NCBI GenBank assembly: GCA_025936735.1
Contig: JAICSU010000003.1
Span: 1 to 41,333, forward strand
Length of the DNA: 41,333 bases
From: Amnibacterium sp.
GTDB taxonomy: Bacteria > Actinomycetota > Actinomycetes > Actinomycetales > Microbacteriaceae
Reading direction: 5' to 3'
Position numbers and translations under genes: made by a program. This document shows positions 16,756 to 24,875 of this stretch, piece after piece. Positions within the stretch are counted from its first letter, which is position 1; every line of letters starts with the position of its first letter. The notes beneath the pieces are model-generated. The model had not been told where the DNA came from, did not search any database, and saw only the letters and a program-made list of their open reading frames with translations.

Positions 16756-17538
16756 TCAGCGGGCGAGGGTGAGGGCCGCGGCCAGGGCGAGCGCGTTCAC
16801 CAGGGCGTGGGTGACGATGCCGGGGCCGAGGCGGCCGGTGCGGGTGGCGAGCCACGCGACGACGAGCCCGATCGGGAAGATGCCGAGCACGAGCGCCACC
16901 CCGGTCACGAGATCGGGCGCCTCGTGCAGGTGCAGCGCGGTGAAGACCGCGGCGGAGATCAGCACGCTCGCGTCGACCGCGAGATGCCGCCGCCCCTCGG
17001 AGGGCTCGGTCCCGCGACCCAGGATCGCGGCCCGGATCGCCCGCATGAGCATCCCGCGGGTGACGAGCTCTTCGACGGCCGGCGCGATCAGCACCGCGAC
17101 GACCGCCAGCACCACGTTCCCGGCGGCCGAGCCGGCGAGGTGCACGTTCGTCGTCGGCCGCGCCGGGGTCGCCTGAGTGAGCACGACTCCGGTGATCACC
17201 CGGACGATCTCGACCGCGATCGCCGCGAGCAGACCGATCCCGAGATCGACGGGCCGGATGGCGAGCCCGTAGTCCCGGCGCAGGGACCCGAGACCCAGGC
17301 GCCGGGACACCACGACGGCGTAGACCACCGCGAGCGCGTACGCGACGAGGCCGACGGCGATGCCGCCGGCGGCGGGCAGGTGCACCCCGAGCGCGGCGAG
17401 CCCCGTCGGCACGAGCGGCTCGAGCGCGAAGAACACCACCACGGCGGAGGCCGCACCGAGCCCCCACCGCATCTCGGTCGGCGGCCGCCACAGGATCGAT
17501 CGGTAGTCGCCGGTCGCCGTGACGGACCGCAGCGTCAT
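16756..17538 (-). CDS. CPBP-family intramembrane metalloprotease
   Basis: The 260-residue protein has about seven hydrophobic segments and the three CPBP (Abi/CAAX protease) motifs: EELVTRG at 156-162 (Glu156, Glu157, Arg161), FTALHLHE at 199-206 (His203), and IVTHALVNA at 241-249 (His244, Asn248). The family cleaves within or near the membrane and in bacteria is linked to bacteriocin immunity, anti-sigma processing or unknown roles. It follows PspA by 46 bp on the same strand, so it may belong to the TPM-PspA envelope-stress unit. A 67-bp palindrome lies just past its stop. Confidence 0.87.
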   Translation of the reverse strand: MTLRSVTATGDYRSILWRPPTEMRWGLGAASAVVVFFALEPLVPTGLAALGVHLPAAGGIAVGLVAYALAVVYAVVVSRRLGLGSLRRDYGLAIRPVDLGIGLLAAIAVEIVRVITGVVLTQATPARPTTNVHLAGSAAGNVVLAVVAVLIAPAVEELVTRGMLMRAIRAAILGRGTEPSEGRRHLAVDASVLISAAVFTALHLHEAPDLVTGVALVLGIFPIGLVVAWLATRTGRLGPGIVTHALVNALALAAALTLAR

Positions 17539-17584
17539 CGGCCGGCCCGGGCTGAACCGGGCCGGCGTCGGATGCCCAGCGCCG

Positions 17585-18337
17585 CTACTCGCTGATCGCG
17601 CGGCGCGGGGTCGCGGTCAGCTCCGTGGTGCCCGACTTGAGGGCGGCGAGCCGCGCCTCGATCTCCGTCTGCGTCCCGAGGTCCTCGAGGCTCTCGAACT
17701 GCTTGTCGAGGCTCGACGCGGCCAGCTCCTGCTGGCCCATCACCTTGGCCTCCTCGCGACGCACCTTCGCCTCGAAGCGGCCGAGGTCGCTCGTGGGGTC
17801 CAGCACGTCGATGCTCCGCATCGCGTCGTGCACCTGCGACTGCGCCGCCGCGGACTTCTGGCGGGCGACCAGCTCGTCGCGCTTCGCGGTGAGCTCGGAC
17901 AGCTTCTGCCGCATCCCGTCGAGGCCCACCTTGAGCTTCTCGACGACCTCGTTCTGCGAGGCGATCGTCGGCTCCGCGGTCCGGGCCTCCTTCTCGGACT
18001 GCATCTGCTTGCCGATGGCGATCTTCGCGAGGTTGTCGAACTTGTCCGCGTCCGCCGCCTTGCCCGCCGCGCGGAACTCGTCCGCCTTCGCGCTGGCGGC
18101 GAGCGCCTTGCGGCCCCAGTCCGCTGCGGTGGCGACGTCCTCCTCGTGGTCCTGCTCCAGCAGCCGGAGGTTCCCGATGGTCACGGCGACTGCGTCCTCG
18201 GCCTCCGCGATGCTGTTGGAGTAGTCGCGGACCAGCTGATCCAGCATGAGCTGCGGATCCTCCGCCTGGTCGATCATGGCGTTCACGTTCGCCCGCATGA
18301 GCTGCGAGATCCGCCCGAAGATCGATTGCTTCACCAT
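17585..18337 (-). CDS. PspA/IM30 (Vipp1) family membrane-stress protein
   Basis: The 250-residue, almost wholly helical protein starts with SIFGRISQLMRANVNAMIDQAEDPQLMLDQLVRDY, the diagnostic PspA/Vipp1 N-terminus with an amphipathic helix and the DP-x-x-x-L-x-Q motif. Long coiled-coil segments follow to about residue 225. Such proteins assemble ESCRT-III-like rods or rings on the inner membrane face and limit leakage. GGAAGGG lies 7 nt before ATG 18337. It is 38 bp downstream of the TPM-domain gene, an arrangement consistent with joint envelope maintenance (inference). Confidence 0.93.
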   Translation of the reverse strand: MVKQSIFGRISQLMRANVNAMIDQAEDPQLMLDQLVRDYSNSIAEAEDAVAVTIGNLRLLEQDHEEDVATAADWGRKALAASAKADEFRAAGKAADADKFDNLAKIAIGKQMQSEKEARTAEPTIASQNEVVEKLKVGLDGMRQKLSELTAKRDELVARQKSAAAQSQVHDAMRSIDVLDPTSDLGRFEAKVRREEAKVMGQQELAASSLDKQFESLEDLGTQTEIEARLAALKSGTTELTATPRRAISE

Positions 18338-18375
18338 CGCTGAACCCTTCCGTTGCCTGTTCCAGAGTCTGCCCA

Positions 18376-20424
18376 TCAGAACCCCCCTCCGCCACCGGAG
18401 TCGCCGCCGCCGAAGCCACCGCCGCCCCCGTCGAAGCCACCACCGCCACCGAAGTCGCCGCCGCCGCCCCAGCCGCCGCCGACGTCGCCGCCCCAGCCGC
18501 CGCCACCCCAGCCCCCGCCACCCCAGCGGTCGCCGCCGAGGGCGCCGCCGAGCACACCGCCGAGGAGGGCGCCGGTCAGGAAGCCGCCTCCTCCGCCACC
18601 GAAGCCGCCGCCACCCCAGGGGCCGCCACGGAACTGGTCGACGTCCTGCTGCGCGAGCTCGTACGCCTCGTTGGCGAGCGACTGCGCGCGCTGCGCCGCC
18701 GCCAGCGCGGCCACGGGATCGTTCCGCTGCGCGGCGATCGCGGCGTCGAGCTGCCGCTGCGCCTCCACGATGCGGGTGCGCGCGTCGGTGCCGACCCCGC
18801 CGCGGCGCGTGTCGATGAACCGCCGGGTGGCCTCCACCGACCGCTCGGCCCCGTCCAGCACCCGCGGCAGCGTCTGCACGGCGCGGCGTTCCCGGTCGGC
18901 CCGGTCCTGCACCCGGTCGAGCACGGTGTTCAGGTCGGCGTTCGCCTTCTCGAGCGCCGGCAGGGCAGCGTTCGGGGCCTGCCCGCCCGCCGCCGCCACG
19001 GCGGCGTCGGCCGTGCGGATGGCGGCGTCGAGCTCGGCGCGGTCCGCGCCGGCCCGGGCGAGCAGGCGCCGCGCCTGGTCGGCGTCGCTGCGGGTGTCGG
19101 CGACGGTGGCGTCGAGCCGGCGCTTCGCGGCCTCGAACTCGCCCGGCGCGGCGGTGATGCCGGCCAGCAGCGTGCCCGCCTGACCGAGCGCCTGCTGGGC
19201 GCCGCGCAGCGCGACGGCGCCCTCGCCCGCCTTGCTGCCGGCCGCGGCGCCCGCGCGCATGAGCGCCTGCTGCGCGAAGGTGAGCAGCGACCGCGCCTGA
19301 GCGAGGTCGTCGGCGCTGCCGCGCGTCGCCTCGTCGCCGTAGCGGGCACGGAGGGAGGTCAGGGCGCTGTCGGCCGCGTCCGCCTGCGCGGCGAGCCGGG
19401 CGCGGTCGGCGTCCGCGGCCCGCACGCCGTCGGGCAGCTGCGCCTCGAGCTTGCGCAGGGCGTCGAAGGCCTCCTTCTGGGCGTCGAGCTCGGCGTCCGC
19501 CTCCTTCGCGAGCTGGATGATCCGCTGCGTCATCGTGCGCCGCTGGTCGGGCGTCTCCGGGATCTCGTCGTCGAGCTGCTGCCGGATGCCGAACGCCTCC
19601 TTGGCCTTGGCGCGGGCGTGGTCGAGGGCGACCCGGAACGGCTGCGCGGCGTCCTCGCCGAACTCCGCCTCCGCGAAGCCGAGCTCCTGGTCGCTCGTCG
19701 TGACCTCGTCGTCGAGGGCGATGAGCGCCTTCGCGGCTTCGGCGTCGAGCGCCTTCTGGTCGACCGGCGGCGCCATGGGCGGCCCGACGGGGGAGGGGCC
19801 GGCGCCGGCGGCGACCGCCCGGCGTCGGCGCAGCACGCGGACTATGACGATCACGACGACGACGAGGGCGACGAGCAGGAACAGGGTCAGGAACACGGAG
19901 CCTCCGCTCGATCCGGACGTGGCGGCACCGGACGAGGAGCCCGACGAGCCCTGCAGCCGGTCGTCGAGCGCCTTCGCGAACGAGACGGTCGCGTCGGCCC
20001 ACTGCGACTTCGCGAGCCCGGGGCGGAGGTCCGACGTGGTGAGCGCCTGCACGTCCGACTTCGCGAGCGGGTAGTCGGTCGAGCGGGCGAACCCGTACTG
20101 GCGCTCCTGCACGGCGATCGCGACGAGGAGATCGCCGTTGCCGAGCCCGCTCCGCTGCGCCGTCGCGATCGCCCAGTCCTGGTCGTTGGCGGGGTCGCTG
20201 AACGTGTCGACGAAGACGACCGTCAGCTGCGTGTCCGTGTCGGACGCCACCTGCTGCACCGCGGACTCGGCGCGCGCCTCGTCCGGCGCCGACAGCACGT
20301 TCGCCTGATCGACGATCTGGGAGCCGCCCGTGTCCAGCGGCGGTGTGGCGAAGGCGGCGGTCGCGCCGCCGACCGAGAGCAGGACGCCGAGCACGAGGCC
20401 CGCCGTGATCCGGCGCAGACGCAT
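18376..20424 (-). CDS. TPM-domain membrane protein with coiled coil and Gly/Trp-rich tail
   Basis: The 682-residue protein has, in order: a signal peptide (about 1-27); an extracytoplasmic TPM domain (about 35-157, with VDQANVLSAPDEA and FARSTDYPLAKSDVQ); a Ser/Gly linker; one transmembrane helix (about 177-197); a basic stop-transfer RVLRRRR; about 390 helical, Ala/Asp/Gln-rich residues predicted as coiled coil; and from about residue 597 a tail almost entirely Gly with Trp and Phe. TPM domains include the plant photosystem II repair factor TLP18.3. AGGAGGG precedes ATG 20424, which makes the longer frame to 20712 unnecessary. It leads the operon with pspA. The cytoplasmic coiled coil could contact PspA (inference). 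Confidence 0.85.
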   Translation of the reverse strand: MRLRRITAGLVLGVLLSVGGATAAFATPPLDTGGSQIVDQANVLSAPDEARAESAVQQVASDTDTQLTVVFVDTFSDPANDQDWAIATAQRSGLGNGDLLVAIAVQERQYGFARSTDYPLAKSDVQALTTSDLRPGLAKSQWADATVSFAKALDDRLQGSSGSSSGAATSGSSGGSVFLTLFLLVALVVVVIVIVRVLRRRRAVAAGAGPSPVGPPMAPPVDQKALDAEAAKALIALDDEVTTSDQELGFAEAEFGEDAAQPFRVALDHARAKAKEAFGIRQQLDDEIPETPDQRRTMTQRIIQLAKEADAELDAQKEAFDALRKLEAQLPDGVRAADADRARLAAQADAADSALTSLRARYGDEATRGSADDLAQARSLLTFAQQALMRAGAAAGSKAGEGAVALRGAQQALGQAGTLLAGITAAPGEFEAAKRRLDATVADTRSDADQARRLLARAGADRAELDAAIRTADAAVAAAGGQAPNAALPALEKANADLNTVLDRVQDRADRERRAVQTLPRVLDGAERSVEATRRFIDTRRGGVGTDARTRIVEAQRQLDAAIAAQRNDPVAALAAAQRAQSLANEAYELAQQDVDQFRGGPWGGGGFGGGGGGFLTGALLGGVLGGALGGDRWGGGGWGGGGWGGDVGGGWGGGGDFGGGGGFDGGGGGFGGGDSGGGGGF

Positions 20425-20454
20425 CGCGCATCCCTCCTGATGGAACGAGCATGC

Positions 20455-20482
20455 ATCGTATCGAGGTCGGCCGACGTGTCGA
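20455..20482 (-). promoter_or_regulatory. Candidate promoter of the TPM-pspA operon
   Basis: On the minus strand TCGACA (20477-20482, five of six bases of TTGACA) is followed by a 16-bp spacer and TACGAT (20455-20460). The start point near 20448 would give a short leader containing the AGGAGGG site. This is unlike the leaderless promoters elsewhere in the window. Confidence 0.5.
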
Positions 20483-20572
20483 TCGCCGGATCCGATGGAT
20501 CGGCTGTGGAGCCGTCGGGGGGCTGCGGAATACTCGGAGGTCCACGAGAGGCGCGCAGCGCGAGGAGGACTG

Positions 20573-21961
20573 ATGGGGTTCCCGGAGTCGTTCGTGTTCG
20601 GATCGGCCACCGCGTCATACCAGATCGAGGGGGCGGTCGACGAGGACGGCCGGCGCCCCAGCATCTGGGACACGTTCAGCCACACGCCCGGGAAGACCGT
20701 CAACGGCGACACCGGCGACGTGGCCGACGACCACTACCACCGGCTCGAGTCCGACCTCGACCTCATGGCGGACCTGGGCCTGCAGGCCTACCGGTTCTCG
20801 GTGGCGTGGCCCCGGATCGTCCCGGAGGGGCGCGGCGCGACGAACCAGGCCGGGCTCGACTTCTACTCGCGGCTCGTCGACGGGCTGCTCGCCCGGAACA
20901 TCGCCCCGGTCGCGACGCTCTACCACTGGGACCTGCCGCAGCCGCTCGAGGACGAGGGCGGCTGGACGGTCCGCAGCACGGCGGAGGCGTTCGCCGACTA
21001 CGCCCGCGTGGTGGGGGAGGCGCTCGGTGACCGCGTGCAGACGTGGACGACACTGAACGAGCCGTGGTGCGCGGCCTACCTGGGCTACGCGTCCGGCGTG
21101 CACGCACCCGGCCGGACCGACAGGCTCGCGAGCCTGCAGGCGGTCCACCACCTGAACCTCGCGCACGGCCTCGCGCTCACCGCGCTGCGCGACGTGGTCC
21201 GCAACGACCCGCAGTACTCCGTGACGCTGAACCTGCACGTGTTCCGGCCGGAGGGCCCGACCGGCGAGGCCGCGAAGCGTCGCGTCGAGGCGCTCGGGAA
21301 CGAGGCCTTCCTCGGCCCGATGCTCGACGGCGCGCTGCCGGCCGACCTGCTCGAGGTCACGAAGGACATCACCGACTGGTCGTTCGTCGAGGACGGCGAC
21401 CTGCAGCGCATCCACCAGCCGATCGACGTGCTCGGGGTGAACTACTACTCCACGAGCCGCGTGCGGCTCTGGGACGGCGAGGGCGGCAAGCAGCAGGCGG
21501 ACGGCCACAACGACTCCGCGGCGGTGCCGTGGCCGGGCGCGGAGGACGTCGAGTTCCTGCCGCAGCCCGGGCCCTACACGGACATGGGCTGGAACGTCGA
21601 GCCGCAGGGCCTCGCCGACCTGCTCACCGCGCTGCACGAGCGGTACCCGGACCTGCCGCTGATGGTGACCGAGAACGGGGCCGCGTTCCCCGACCGGGTC
21701 GAGGGCGGCGCCGTGCACGACGCCGACCGCATCGACTACGTGCGCCGCCACCTCCAGGCGGTGCTGGACGTGATCGACGCCGGCGTCGACGTGCGCGGCT
21801 ACTTCGTCTGGTCGCTGCTCGACAACTTCGAGTGGGCGTACGGGTACACGAAGCGCTTCGGCATCGTGCGGGTCGAGTACGACACCCAGGAGCGGATCCT
21901 GAAGGACAGCGCGCACTGGTACCGGCGGCTCGTCGCGGAGCGGGCGCTGCCGGACGCCTGA
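20573..21961 (+). CDS. GH1 beta-glucosidase
   Basis: The 462-residue cytoplasmic enzyme has the usual GH1 length. Acid/base Glu163 lies in TLNEPW and nucleophile Glu367 in VTENGA. Other GH1 marks are the N-terminal [32 protein letters not shown] and the C-terminal [18 protein letters not shown]. It hydrolyses beta-glucosides and possibly other beta-glycosides. The E-W-A-Y-G-Y-x-K-R-F-G region favours unphosphorylated substrates, because 6-phospho enzymes carry a Ser/Lys/Tyr phosphate pocket there. ATG 20573 has AGGAGG 4 nt upstream, which decides against the upstream ATG at 20495. No sugar transporter is adjacent. Confidence 0.95.
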   Translation: MGFPESFVFGSATASYQIEGAVDEDGRRPSIWDTFSHTPGKTVNGDTGDVADDHYHRLESDLDLMADLGLQAYRFSVAWPRIVPEGRGATNQAGLDFYSRLVDGLLARNIAPVATLYHWDLPQPLEDEGGWTVRSTAEAFADYARVVGEALGDRVQTWTTLNEPWCAAYLGYASGVHAPGRTDRLASLQAVHHLNLAHGLALTALRDVVRNDPQYSVTLNLHVFRPEGPTGEAAKRRVEALGNEAFLGPMLDGALPADLLEVTKDITDWSFVEDGDLQRIHQPIDVLGVNYYSTSRVRLWDGEGGKQQADGHNDSAAVPWPGAEDVEFLPQPGPYTDMGWNVEPQGLADLLTALHERYPDLPLMVTENGAAFPDRVEGGAVHDADRIDYVRRHLQAVLDVIDAGVDVRGYFVWSLLDNFEWAYGYTKRFGIVRVEYDTQERILKDSAHWYRRLVAERALPDA

Positions 21962-21979
21962 CCCGGGCGCTTTCGGCCG

Positions 21980-22005
21980 ATCCGGGCGCGCGTGCCCGCC
22001 CGGAT
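21980..22005. terminator. Hairpin after the beta-glucosidase gene
   Basis: A perfect 9-bp stem ATCCGGGCG/CGCCCGGAT with an 8-nt loop begins 18 bp past the stop. There is no clear U-tract. It is the probable terminator for the GH1 gene. Confidence 0.6.
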
Positions 22006-22013
22006 GCGCCGTT

Positions 22014-22054
22014 TCCGGATGGGAACCGGCGCAGCGCAGACGCCGGCATCCGGA
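22014..22054. repeat. Second nested inverted repeat in the 264-bp gap
   Basis: TCCGGATG (22014-22021) pairs with CATCCGGA (22047-22054), and CCGGCG inside it pairs with CGCCGG. It lies between the terminator hairpin and the ferritin-like promoter. It may extend the terminator or be a protein-binding palindrome. Confidence 0.45.
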
Positions 22055-22113
22055 GGTTCGGGGAGCCGCCCGATCCCGCTCGGCATTGGGGGCGTTCTGC
22101 CAGGTTCGGCTAC

Positions 22114-22141
22114 TTGCCGATCCCGTCGCCGGTCCTATCTT
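22114..22141 (+). promoter_or_regulatory. Candidate promoter of the ferritin-like gene
   Basis: TTGCCG (22114-22119), a 16-bp spacer and TATCTT (22136-22141) fit a sigma-70-type promoter. The leader would be about 78 nt, ending in the AGGAG site before ATG 22226. Confidence 0.45.
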
Positions 22142-22225
22142 TCGGGCTGTCCACGACGGACCGCGACCCGCGGCCGCCGGGCGGTGCGACGCCCCGTCGC
22201 AAACCCGATGACAGGAGACACCCCC

Positions 22226-23146
22226 ATGTACGAGAAGCGTTTCATCGCGAAAGCGATCGATCGCAGTGCGGAGACGGCGCTCGACCGCCGCAAGCTCCTC
22301 ACGCTCACCGGACTCGCCGGCGCCGGCGCCGCGGCGGCCGCCCTGCTGCCCGCCGGCGCGGCGTCCGCCTCGACCGTGAGCGACGGCTCGGTGCTGAACT
22401 TCGCGCTCAACCTCGAGTACCTCGAGGCGGAGTTCTACCTCCGCGCCGCCTACGGCGAGGGGCTGTCGGACGGCATGACGACCGGCAAGGGCGACCGGGG
22501 CGGTGTCCGCGGCGGTCACCGTGTGCCGTTCCGCAACGCCAAGATCCGCAACTACGCCCACGAGATCGCGAAGGACGAGAAGCAGCACGTCGAGTTCCTC
22601 CGCGCGGCCCTGGGCAGCGCGAAGGTCGCCCGGCCGAGCATCGACCTCGACAAGGCCTTCTCCGCCGCCGCGACGGCCGCCGGGCTGATCAAGCCGGGGC
22701 AGAAGTTCGACGCGTTCGCGAACGACAACAGCTTCCTGCTCGCCGCCTTCATCTTCGAGGACGTCGGGGTCACCGCGTACAAGGGCGCTGCGCCGCTGAT
22801 CACGAACAAGACCTACCTCGAGGCGGCCGCCGGCATCCTCGCGGTGGAGGCCTACCACGCCGGACTCATCCGCACGTCGCTGTACGACGAGGGGTTCGAG
22901 GTCAGCAGCATCTTCGACTCCGTGCAGAAGATCTCGAACGCCCGTGACAGCCTCGACGGCCGGAGTGACGACGACCAGGGCATCGGCGGCCGTGGCTACT
23001 CGAACATCGTGCCCGCCGACGGCAACGGCATCGCGTTCAGCCGGTCCACGAGCCAGGTGCTGAACATCGTCTACCTGAACCCGGGCAGGGTGTCGAAGGG
23101 CGGCTTCTTCCCCGACGGCCTGAACGGGGACATCCGCACCAGCTGA
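22226..23146 (+). CDS. Secreted ferritin-like domain protein with Tat-type signal
   Basis: The 306-residue protein opens with a twin-arginine-like signal: DRRKLL at 20-25, an Ala/Gly/Leu hydrophobic core and AGAASAS near 43-49. The ferritin-like four-helix domain follows, with possible metal ligands on each helix: E64 and E67 (LEYLEAEFY), E118 and H121 with E123 (DEKQHVEFL), E178 (FEDVGVTAY), E208 and H211 (VEAYHAGL). It belongs to the Ferritin_2 group that includes desiccation-associated proteins. The Gly/Arg-rich segment at 88-102 and the C-terminal 70 residues are outside the helical bundle. ATG 22226 follows ACAGGAG. An ATG 18 nt earlier overlaps that ribosome site and is less likely. It may bind metal or protect the envelope, but function is not established. 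Confidence 0.88.
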   Translation: MYEKRFIAKAIDRSAETALDRRKLLTLTGLAGAGAAAAALLPAGAASASTVSDGSVLNFALNLEYLEAEFYLRAAYGEGLSDGMTTGKGDRGGVRGGHRVPFRNAKIRNYAHEIAKDEKQHVEFLRAALGSAKVARPSIDLDKAFSAAATAAGLIKPGQKFDAFANDNSFLLAAFIFEDVGVTAYKGAAPLITNKTYLEAAAGILAVEAYHAGLIRTSLYDEGFEVSSIFDSVQKISNARDSLDGRSDDDQGIGGRGYSNIVPADGNGIAFSRSTSQVLNIVYLNPGRVSKGGFFPDGLNGDIRTS

Positions 23147-23151
23147 CCGGA

Positions 23152-23169
23152 GGGACCTCCCGCGGTCCC
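23152..23169. terminator. Short hairpin between ferritin-like and Nudix genes
   Basis: GGGACC, a 6-nt loop and GGTCCC form a compact stem 5 bp after the ferritin-like stop and 10 bp before the convergent Nudix stop. Confidence 0.55.
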
Positions 23170-23179
23170 GTCGTCGCCT

Positions 23180-23629
23180 CTAGCCGGCGACGGCGGGACC
23201 GCCGGTGTCCGCGCCTGCCTCGGCGAGGGCGAGCAGCTCGCGGGCGAGGGGAGCGAGGCGGTCGCCGAGCGCATCCGCCTCCGCGGCGGTGCACCAGCGG
23301 ATCTCGGCGATCTCGGCGGCCGCCGCGACCGGGTCGTCCACCACCAGGCGGAACACGTGCGCGATCAGCGCGTGCCCTGGCTCGTTCGCGGCGGCCGTGT
23401 CGAACCGGCCGAGGTCGGTCAGCGCGTCGGCCGTGACGGCCAGGCCGAGCTCCTCGGCCAGCTCCCGGACCAGCGCCGCGCGCAGGGTCTCGCCGTTCTC
23501 GGGCTTGCCGCCCGGCTGCATGAAGCGCCGGGTGCCGCGCTTGCGCACGAGCAGCAGGCGGCCGTCCCGGTCGGTCGCGAGCGCCGCCACGACGGTGATG
23601 ACGGGACGAGCGGCGTCGGAAGGGGGCAC
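23180..23629 (-). CDS. Nudix hydrolase
   Basis: The 149-residue protein has a complete Nudix box at residues 41-63: Gly41, five residues, Glu47, seven residues, then REL-x-EE-x-G (Arg55, Glu56, Glu59, Glu60, Gly62). The fold begins with VITVVAALATDRDGRLLLVRK. It cleaves a nucleoside diphosphate linked to another group. The RKRGTRRFMQPGGKPE segment resembles MutT/ADP-ribose-type members, but the substrate is not predictable. GTG 23629 lies 6 nt after a TAGGCT hexamer, suggesting leaderless expression. It is divergent from the MFS gene with 55 bp between starts. Confidence 0.93.
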   Translation of the reverse strand: MPPSDAARPVITVVAALATDRDGRLLLVRKRGTRRFMQPGGKPENGETLRAALVRELAEELGLAVTADALTDLGRFDTAAANEPGHALIAHVFRLVVDDPVAAAAEIAEIRWCTAAEADALGDRLAPLARELLALAEAGADTGGPAVAG

Positions 23630-23635
23630 CGCGGC

Positions 23636-23641
23636 AGCCTA
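23636..23641 (-). promoter_or_regulatory. Candidate -10 box (TAGGCT) for the Nudix gene
   Basis: TAGGCT is followed by GCCGCG and GTG 23629. Facing it on the plus strand, CAGGCT lies exactly 6 nt before the MFS GTG at 23685, so both divergent genes may be leaderless. Confidence 0.4.
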
Positions 23642-23684
23642 GGCATCCATCGGACGCCGGGCCGGCACCTGCCAGGCTTGCGGA

Positions 23685-24872
23685 GTGCAGGGACGACGCG
23701 CGGAGACGGCCTACCTCGCCGCAGCGGTACCGATGCGGTTCGTCTCCGGCGGCGCCGGAGTGGCCCTCGCGCTCGCCGCCGCGATCCAGCTCCACGACGT
23801 GGCGCTCGGCGGTGCGCTGATCGCCGTGCTGACCGCGCCGAGCGTCGTCGCCGCACCCCTGATCGGCGCCCTCCTCGACGCCACCGGGTCGCCGCGCCGC
23901 ACGATGCTCGTCGCCTCGGTCGTGCTCGCCGCCGTGCTCGTCGTCTGCGCCTTCATCGCCGTCGTCCCGCTGCCCGTCGTGTTCGCCGCGCTCGTCGTCG
24001 GGGGCGTCGTGATGCCGGTGTTCATGGGCGGCCTGTCCGCGTTCGTCGGCGAGGTGCTGCCGGGCGACGTGGCCCGCGGCACGGCGGTCGACGCCCTCGC
24101 CTACAACATCGCCGGGATCGGTGGGCCCGGCCTCGTCTCCATCGCGACGGTGCTGCTGTCGCCGACCGGCGCGCTGATCGCCCTCGCCGTCGTCGCTCTC
24201 GCCGGCGGCCTCGTGCTGCAGGCGCTGCCGCTCGCGCCCCGCGGCGGCTCGCTGCATCCGGCGGCGCTGGCCCGCGGCATCGGCGCGGCGACGCGGCACC
24301 TGCTCACCCACCATCCGCTCACCCGCTCCACGACCGCGGGCACCCTCGTGCAGCTCGGCGGGGGTGCCCTGCCGGTCGTCGCGGTGCTGCTCGCCGTGCA
24401 GCGGGGCGCTGCCGAGAGCGGCGGCGGCTGGCTGCTCACCGGGTTCGCGGTCGGCGGGGTCGCCGGCGCGCTGGCGATCACGGTTCCGGCGGTCACGCGG
24501 TGGCTCGGCCGCTACCCGGCCCGCCGGATCATGGCCGCCGGCTTCACCGCGACGGGCCTCCTCACCCTGCTCGCGGCGGTCGTGCCGGGCTTCCCGCTCA
24601 CCCTCGCGGCCCTCACCCTCGCCGGGCTGCCGGATGCGCCGGGCGTCGCGGCGATGCTGCGGATCCGCCAGGAGGAGAGCCCGAGCGAGGTGCGGGCGCA
24701 GGTGTTCATCGTCGGGGCGGGGCTCCGCTCGGCGGCCGCGTCGATCGGCGCCGCCCTCGTCGGCCTCGTGACGCACGTCGACCCGGCGCTGCTGCTCGCC
24801 CTGATCGCAGTGCCGTGGCTCGCGGCCGGACCGATCCTCGGCGGGGGCGCGCTCGTGCGGCGCGCCGCCTGA
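23685..24872 (+). CDS. MFS transporter
   Basis: The 395-residue protein has about 11-12 hydrophobic segments. The inter-helix LIGALLDATGSPRRTMLVAS loop is the conserved MFS motif A region (GALLDxxGxRR-like) between helices 2 and 3. The second half starts near residue 205 after a short cytoplasmic loop with HHPLTRS. Drug-efflux-like members have this size, but no substrate-specific motif is recognised. GTG 23685 is the start. The stop lies 3 bp from the convergent kinase stop within a TGACGGTCA sequence. Confidence 0.85.
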   Translation: MQGRRAETAYLAAAVPMRFVSGGAGVALALAAAIQLHDVALGGALIAVLTAPSVVAAPLIGALLDATGSPRRTMLVASVVLAAVLVVCAFIAVVPLPVVFAALVVGGVVMPVFMGGLSAFVGEVLPGDVARGTAVDALAYNIAGIGGPGLVSIATVLLSPTGALIALAVVALAGGLVLQALPLAPRGGSLHPAALARGIGAATRHLLTHHPLTRSTTAGTLVQLGGGALPVVAVLLAVQRGAAESGGGWLLTGFAVGGVAGALAITVPAVTRWLGRYPARRIMAAGFTATGLLTLLAAVVPGFPLTLAALTLAGLPDAPGVAAMLRIRQEESPSEVRAQVFIVGAGLRSAAASIGAALVGLVTHVDPALLLALIAVPWLAAGPILGGGALVRRAA

Positions 24873-24875
24873 CGG

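Noticed and set aside
18380-18640. Apparent short tandem repeat or array in the 3' end of the TPM gene.
   Set aside because: The repeats are GGN and TGG codons encoding a Gly/Trp tail, with no spacer-repeat regularity, so this is not a CRISPR array or a separate repeat element.
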